A DNA stretch of 64,000 bases from Botrytis cinerea B05.10 (lineage: Eukaryota > Ascomycota > Leotiomycetes > Helotiales > Sclerotiniaceae): contig NC_037322.1 in NCBI RefSeq assembly GCF_000143535.2, positions 1,922,001 through 1,986,000 on the forward strand, read 5' to 3'. The notes below the pieces were generated by a model. It had not been told where the DNA came from, made no database searches, and saw only the letters and a list, made by a program, of their open reading frames with translations. This document shows, one piece after another, positions 58,401 through 64,000 of the stretch. Numbering within the stretch: position 1 is the stretch's first letter; every line of letters starts with the position of its first letter. Position numbers and translations under genes: made by a program.

Positions 58401-60420
58401 CTTCAATGTGGGTGAGTTATTATTGATCGCCCAAGTCTTCGAATTGGTAGTAACATATGATTCAAGTGAGTCAGTGGAGAGACTGAAGCTAGATGACTGA
58501 GCGACCACATCCTGGGCTGTAGCCTTATACATTTTTTGTAGTTGCTTAAGGAAGTACTTTCGTTCGGAAGACTCGCACTCGTCCAAAGCATCCAGTACAC
58601 AAATTATATCCTTTGCATTTGTGTCCATAGCTATTTTCTCCATGACATCCCACATTTCATGCGCGGAATTGGCGATTCCAATATTGTTCTTTGCCCAACT
58701 AGACTCTGCATGTATCAGAAGATGTTCTTGTGATGAGAATATTTGATGCAGTAGGGCAGCAAGAGCTTTCGTAAGGCTGCGTTGCTCTTTTGAGATATCC
58801 TTGAAGAAGAAGTAACAGATGTCCGTGGTTTGGTCTGTTGCAACAAGTTTTTCATCAACGAGCGCTCTCGAAAGGACACTCTTGCCATAGCCTGGGTCTG
58901 CCGAAATCCAAAGAACACCCGGCCCATTTCCTTCCTTCCAATCTATGAATGTAGGATGTTCAAGCACCCAATTGCACGTTCCTGGAATGCGAGAAGGGTT
59001 TTGATCTTTCTGCAGTTCATAGGGATTCCCAGTCCGAAAAGACTGAAAGCATGCCTGAAAATCTTTGACCTTTTGCGAGGTGTTAAATTCATTCCAGACC
59101 TTCTGTAGAAGGGTGTGTTGTTTTTCGATCGCTTTCCGGTGTATATCGCGATCAATGGCATGGACCAGGGCTTCACATTGAAGGTCGAGCTTGTTGATTT
59201 CCTTGAACATGTTCTTCCAATCGTTAAGTTTAAAGGCGTCTCGAAGATATCTAATTGCAAACTTTCCGCAAAACTGGACAACTACTTGAGCTTCATAAAG
59301 TAAGATTCGCGTGTACAGTAGAACTATACCTCTCCTTAGCTGCAGCTTGACTTTACTGCTCGTATCTTCATCAGTACTGGTTGGGTCCCAGATAGAGCTT
59401 TCGAGGAGGGTATATCGATCTATGAGTGGTGGGATCTTTTCTAGTCCTTCACGACAGCCCGCTTTCTCTGTAACAGGATTGATCAAAAGCTGAGGTATTG
59501 TTAACTTATGTTGGTCTTTGCCAATGAATAATCTTGCACTGTGCACAAAAGACCGATTTTCTATACCAAATAATGTAGCATGCTAATATTGAGCTACAAT
59601 GAAATACAATCAAGTGTAAGAAGCAACAGGTAACAGGACCAAGGAACGTTTTTCCTAGACATAGTGACACATTTTCAGGCACGTATAAATGAATATACTC
59701 ACTTACAGGGAGAAACATGGAAACGCCAGCCCAAGCTATAGCAGCATGTGGTTCGCTCTGAAGGGTACACCCAATAAAATTCTTTGCTAGTATCAGCACT
59801 CTAACAACCTTTTCAATCTTATCCTCAGATCGACTAGAGGGAATTATAAATCCTTCCAGCTTTTTCTTCGTTAACTGTACTAATGTATCGTTCGAAATTG
59901 GCGCATTCCGTCTAGTGCTCTCACCGGGCGTTGTATTTACTTCATGGAGAAGGATTCGAGTGTAATCTTCCATCTGAAAATTGTGGGGTTAGCAGCGATC
60001 TAACGTTTCTCACACAAATATCTGGAAATCGATTTGAGAACTAGTTTCCATGTGAACCAGCTAATCTCGATGAAATCTTTCCGACGAAACAAGAACGCTC
60101 ACCAATTCTGGCTCCTGTACTTTCAATGTGTCAAATGCTTTTAGCCAAAGGTCCTTCCACTCGCCGGTTTGTACGGTTCCCCGAAATTCAGTGTGGTCAG
60201 TTGGGATGCTCCTCGGAAATGCCGGAGCGCTTCGATATTTGGATCCCGTAGTCATATTAGCTGAATTGCTAGTTCGGCCCTGTAGATTAATGGCGGCAGC
60301 AGTCGAAGGTGCAATGCTACATTGTGCCAGCTGTTGAACAACACCTGCTCGATGAGGATTACACGTAGGATCACCCCGAAAAGCGTCCTTTGCTCGTTCT
60401 AACTTATCCCTGAGGCCCAT
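55407..60420 (-). CDS. STAND NACHT-NTPase with ankyrin repeats (NOD-like receptor)
   Basis: Five exons: 60420-60103, 59973-59707, 59489-58063, 57955-57124 and 57017-55407; all junctions keep frame, 1484 residues, apparently intact. The N-terminal ~340 residues begin MGLRDKLERAKDAFRGD and include EWKDLWLKAFDTLK, LLINPVTEKAGCREGLEKI and LLESSIW, the NWD-type N-terminal domain of fungal NACHT proteins. The NACHT has Walker A DPGYGKSVLSRAL (~392-404) and Walker B DIICVLDALDECE (~489-501), then RFLITSRPY-like VKFLITSRPYYEI (sensor region) and a winged-helix part with LYLIHQTAKEFL-type VYLIHQTAKEFLRS. Exon 5 carries at least seven ankyrin-type repeats (AASCGNVNRVQWLIDKGADV, LLEHDADVNFRG, LLVSHGADVNAIG). 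Such receptors control heterokaryon incompatibility and responses to non-self. Probably cytosolic. Confidence 0.9.
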
Positions 60421-61136
60421 GATACTCGCGAGACCTCATAGATCCGCTTACCGATATGTGCCGCAAGCTTGTCGAAACGGTGGCGACGATGGTGTATCAT
60501 GAAAACAAACCATTGCGATGGTGTGGTGGGGTTAACAAACAAGGCTGGGTTTGGCGCCCAACTACACAAGATATAACCGTCGCGTCTAAAGACCAATAAC
60601 TTTGAAGAGGCTCCAGTAGAAATCTGCCTCTGACAGATATAGATATCAGTGTCGTGATCTATATTTTATTATCTTTAAGGTTATCAACAAGCGGTTCAAT
60701 TCCGTGCATTGAAATGCACAGACCGTCTCTTCAAATTTACAAAAGTGCTAGGTGAGGTGAATACGAGTTTCAATGTCAACCTCTATTTTGGGACACATTC
60801 AATTGTCTCCACATTTCCAAGTTAATGCAAAGAGCGAGAAAGTTCTCGTTATCATCATACATATTGGCCGGTCGTGGGTAAACACAAGGGAATAGAAATT
60901 AAGTCCCGCAGTATGATACGTTCATAGAATGGAGCGGGTACGTAAGTTACTGCAACCGCAGCGTCAACGGCCGCGTGTGTGCTTCTCCACAATTGGGACC
61001 TGGCTGCCATAAGGTTTGCAAGCTTGTGGCTTAGGAAATTAAGCTCTTTTGTATAACCTCATGTTTACCCTCATGATGCGATCCCTTATTTTTGATCCGT
61101 TCATTGTCTTTCTATCGCTAAACAAGCCGTGTCACC
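60421..61136. other. Divergent promoter region
   Basis: Shared upstream spacer of the NACHT-ankyrin gene (-) and the mannosyltransferase (+); no gene seen. Confidence 0.5.
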
Positions 61137-62531
61137 ATGTGGAACTCCTTGCCAGAAAAGCGCCGTTTTGTTGTGATTTTTTCATCCATCACAATCATTG
61201 TACTTTTCGGCCTCGGGTCTGAGTATCGGTACTCATATCTTGATCATCAAACACTTTTTACAACATTCGGAAAGTCAACTCTGCCATGGATTGCTACTTC
61301 CAGTACTTTTTGGGCTGCGTTCGCTCCACTATTGGCAGCTGCTGCACCGCGGTGCTCACCCCCGGAGCTTAATGGTAAAGCATATTCCATGAGCATTGGC
61401 AAGAGAAGAGCCGCGGATCATATTATCATGGATGAAAAAGATATCCAAGTGATGCGACGATCCCATACTTGGTTCGTTGACCAACTTATGCAGAACGCTC
61501 CGAAGTTAGAATTTAAGCAGGGAACCCAGGGAATTGTCACATCTGCAGGAGGCGATTATTTCCCTCCACTTCTCATCAGCCTTGAATTTCTTCGCCGCAC
61601 CGGATCTACTCTACCCGTCGAAGTCTTCCTTGCCACACCAGATGAATACGAACCATTGATATGCGAGACAATTCTTCCTTCATTAAATGCGAAATGCCTC
61701 ATTCTTTCTGATATTATCGATCAACACGAGCTGCCATTCTCTTTTTCGGGATACCAACTAAAAGCTTTTGCAATAATATTCTCATCTTTTGAATCAGTTC
61801 TTTTTCTTGATGCAGATAACTTTCCTGTCTACTCCCCCGACGATCTATTCACTTCCACGCCTTTCACTTCAGAACATCTTGTGCTGTGGCCAGATTACTG
61901 GAGCCCAACTCCCTCGCCAACTCTTAGTAAGATAATTGGTCTTGAAGAATCCGTCCTAAATAATCGCCCTACAATCGAAGCTGGGCAAATTCTAGTCAAC
62001 AAGTCACATCGAACCGAGGCATTGTTACTAGCGGCATACTATAATGCCTACGGTGACTATTATTACCACCTCATGACTCAAGGAGGTGCAGGAGAAGGCG
62101 ACAAAGAAACATTTTCAATAGCTGCCCTTGTTCTTGGAAATAGTTTTTACACCGTATCTCAGTTACCTCGTCCCCTCGGTTCACGTGGAAATGGTGCAGC
62201 CGTTCTGCAAGCTGACCCTATAGAAGATGTGAGCTCAAGAGGAGAGGCAATCCCAAAACCATTCTTCATCCATGCAAGCTGGCCACCGAAGCTTAATCCA
62301 CTACACAATCATCAAGACTCGAGACAATGGGGCAGTAAAGAACACTCACTAAGCACATTCAATGGTTTAGATGTCGAACGCGTAGCGTGGGAATATATGG
62401 TACAAATGGCATGTGATGAAAACATTATCTTCAAGAGCTGGGGGAACAAAACGGAGAAAGGTATCTGTGAGCAGACTAGGGGAAGCTTCAAAAATATGTT
62501 TGGAGAGGAATATAATAAGTTGGGCGGGTGA
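61137..62531 (+). CDS. Mnn2-type alpha-1,2-mannosyltransferase (GT71)
   Basis: Intronless, 464 residues. Type II membrane topology: short cytosolic MWNSLPEKRR, a signal anchor (~11-27, FVVIFSSITIIVLFGLG), stem, then a luminal catalytic domain. GT71 hallmarks: GIVTSAGGDYFPPLLISLEF, RRTGSTLPVEVF, and the metal/nucleotide-binding D-x-D in VLFLDADNFPVY (LDADN ~224-228), followed by LVLWPDYW and EAGQILVNKSHR. Yeast Mnn2/Mnn5 add alpha-1,2-mannose branches from GDP-mannose to N-linked outer chains in the Golgi, so a role in cell-wall mannoprotein or galactomannan glycosylation is likely. Three Asn-x-Ser/Thr sites are possible (for example NKSH). Length is within the family range. Confidence 0.9.
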   Translation: MWNSLPEKRRFVVIFSSITIIVLFGLGSEYRYSYLDHQTLFTTFGKSTLPWIATSSTFWAAFAPLLAAAAPRCSPPELNGKAYSMSIGKRRAADHIIMDEKDIQVMRRSHTWFVDQLMQNAPKLEFKQGTQGIVTSAGGDYFPPLLISLEFLRRTGSTLPVEVFLATPDEYEPLICETILPSLNAKCLILSDIIDQHELPFSFSGYQLKAFAIIFSSFESVLFLDADNFPVYSPDDLFTSTPFTSEHLVLWPDYWSPTPSPTLSKIIGLEESVLNNRPTIEAGQILVNKSHRTEALLLAAYYNAYGDYYYHLMTQGGAGEGDKETFSIAALVLGNSFYTVSQLPRPLGSRGNGAAVLQADPIEDVSSRGEAIPKPFFIHASWPPKLNPLHNHQDSRQWGSKEHSLSTFNGLDVERVAWEYMVQMACDENIIFKSWGNKTEKGICEQTRGSFKNMFGEEYNKLGG

Positions 62532-63709
62532 ATGGAGATTTGCGAACCTAGCTCTGCTATGTGTATGATCTGTCCATAATGGCAATTCAAGCGATATCAC
62601 AGGGAATGTGAGCGGCGGTATAAGACTTCAAATGATAATCGGAAGTTTAATTGTGCAGAAAGGCTCTGCACTTCGGATTGGAGAGTCCAGTCATGAAATC
62701 AAGGTAGTGCTTATCAGGCAACTATTGGCTCTTATCACAACGAGCCCACTTGGAAGCTTTATCTAACCGCTTCGCTTATTAAAAAGTGTACGGAAATGAA
62801 ACACGCTGAAGAATTGTTTCATGGGTTGCTAATCAACCTTTATGGAAAAAGTTCCGAGCACATTCTGCCCGACTCTGTTACTTGCAGGCCGACCAAAAGT
62901 ATTTGAAGCTCAGGGTATCTATTTCTGGAATCTCTGGCTTTAAGTATCAAGTATTTCAGGAATGAAGGCCTTGCACCAAGATCCGGGCCCACAACTGAGC
63001 CCAAGAGACTGCATTCATAATCTCTTGAATAGATCGAAGGAGTGGCCCACATGTGCGCGTGTATGGATAGGACGTCTCCGTGCCATTTGGCCCTCCAAAT
63101 CTTTATAAATCTTCAATTCAATCTCATAGTCCAAACTAATTCAATTTTCACCATCCTGAAAGAGTGGCACTCTGTTAATTACTTATGGAAATGAATAGCC
63201 GAGGTATACGGTTGTCAAAATGTCTATTTGGATTCAATATATTTCGGTTTACTCAACAAAATCGCTTTATGAACTTCCTTGATATTACATCTCTCATCAA
63301 GAAAATCCTGCGTTTTCATCTTCGAATTGCTCTCATGCCCCCTCAAATTCTGGATAAACTGTCCCTCAAATAATAAACTCTATTTATCATCAACTGGATC
63401 TTAATAAAAGAAAAAAGTGCAAAGACGATATAGCCGTCGTATTACTCCACGTTCCACCGTCCAATAATAGTATTATACAATCTGACATCTAAATATCCTA
63501 GATGTCTCTTTGAATATATCATCAATTTATCACAGAAAATAAGGGGCATGGGATTCAGAGTAACAGGTATCAATTTTAAGACACGAACTTTTTTATTGAA
63601 CTATTCAAGGCATGAGAGTGATTTGCTATTGTTCATTTGTATATTTTACCACCGTGAGAGGATTTCCTCTCTCAAGCATACCCTTGCAGGTCAAAGACGC
63701 ACCATTCGT
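62532..63709. other. Intergenic, no gene supported
   Basis: About 1.2 kb of AT-rich flank. Short open frames (62840-63052 minus, 63185-63373 plus) have no support. Confidence 0.45.
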
Positions 63710-63999
63710 TCATAATTGGCCACTTTCCACTTCTCCCTGTATCATAAACCCATGATGAGCCCGAACACACATTCTTTACTTAATCATCAGCAAACTGCTT
63801 TCTATCCGCATGGGAAATGTATACTTACAGGTTTAACCGGACTTTCAAGTCCACAGCTTGTGTTCTCCCTCCATGGAATCCTTCGTTTGTTGCTTTTCAA
63901 GCAACAGTGGCTGGCATTCTGCGTTGGCGATATCGTTCTGTCTTTCCTTCTCTGCCAACAGCTGCTTGGATTCTCTTTCAACATTGTTCCCTTATTCTT
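63710..63999 (-). CDS. Possible 3' end of a gene entering from the right edge
   Basis: On the minus strand an open frame from the window edge to 63829 ends at a perfect donor (GTAAGT), and an acceptor (ATGATACAG) at 63737 continues in phase for nine codons to a TGA at 63710. The resulting peptide (…ENTSCGLESPVKP, then GEVESGQL) is Arg/Lys/Cys/Ser-rich and unrecognised. In the adjacent frame the same DNA reads a Glu/Lys/Gln-rich coil (VERESKQLLAEKERQNDI), so the true frame cannot be decided without sequence to the right. Confidence 0.25.
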
Positions 64000-64000
64000 G

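Noticed and set aside
1..64000. tRNA, rRNA, CRISPR array, intact transposase
   Set aside because: Scanned for box-B-like GGTTCGANNCC, conserved rRNA motifs, regular spacer-repeat arrays and DDE/reverse-transcriptase motifs; none found. The 16-bp array has no unique spacers of CRISPR type.

Overview
The window is nuclear DNA of a filamentous ascomycete. Genes lie on both strands without operons, most are split by short GT-AG introns (46-130 bp) with CTAAY-type branch points, and several families are typical of such fungi: a STAND NACHT-ankyrin receptor, a Zn2Cys6 regulator, a CYP52-like P450, a MUP1-like methionine permease and a GT71 mannosyltransferase. AT-rich spacers and family content fit Leotiomycetes (Botrytis/Sclerotinia-like), but that placement is an impression, not a measurement. 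All exon structures below were assembled by eye from splice signals, frame and family knowledge.

Layout. 1-6 kb: an SDR-fold protein without the catalytic Tyr, and a methionine-permease-type transporter. 6-12 kb: a gene-poor AT-rich spacer with an ~80 bp tandem repeat. 12-17.3 kb: a CYP52-like P450 (-) and a bZIP regulator (+) with no in-frame AUG and a uORF-rich leader. 19.2-20.9 kb: a pseudogene broken by four in-frame stops in one unshifted frame. 22-26.1 kb: three tandem genes of an unrecognised charged coiled-coil family ending in C-x(13-20)-C-x2-C, with a degenerate 16-bp periodic array between the first two; a relic of the family lies at 36.8 kb. 26.5-29.3 kb: a divergent pair formed by a copper-fist transcription factor (-) and a Ctr copper transporter (+), sharing a ~1 kb promoter with Mac1-like and repeated GAGCGCATTT motifs. 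29.8-40.6 kb: housekeeping genes: Tma46/DFRP1, OST4, Yra1/Mlo3 (with an unusually long intron, as in yeast YRA1) and Vps11. 40.6-49.4 kb: sparse, with a UPC2-like Zn2Cys6 regulator (-) and a ~72 bp repeat. 49.4-54.3 kb: flotillin (-) with an 11-residue repeat coiled coil, and a conserved hypothetical protein. 55.4-60.4 kb: a five-exon NACHT-ankyrin receptor (-). 61.1-62.5 kb: an Mnn2-type mannosyltransferase. A possible partial gene runs off the right edge on the minus strand.

Functionally the best local link is copper homeostasis: a sensor/regulator next to a high-affinity importer. The best candidate for something undescribed is the coiled-coil/CxxC family at 22-26 kb with its associated 16-bp array.
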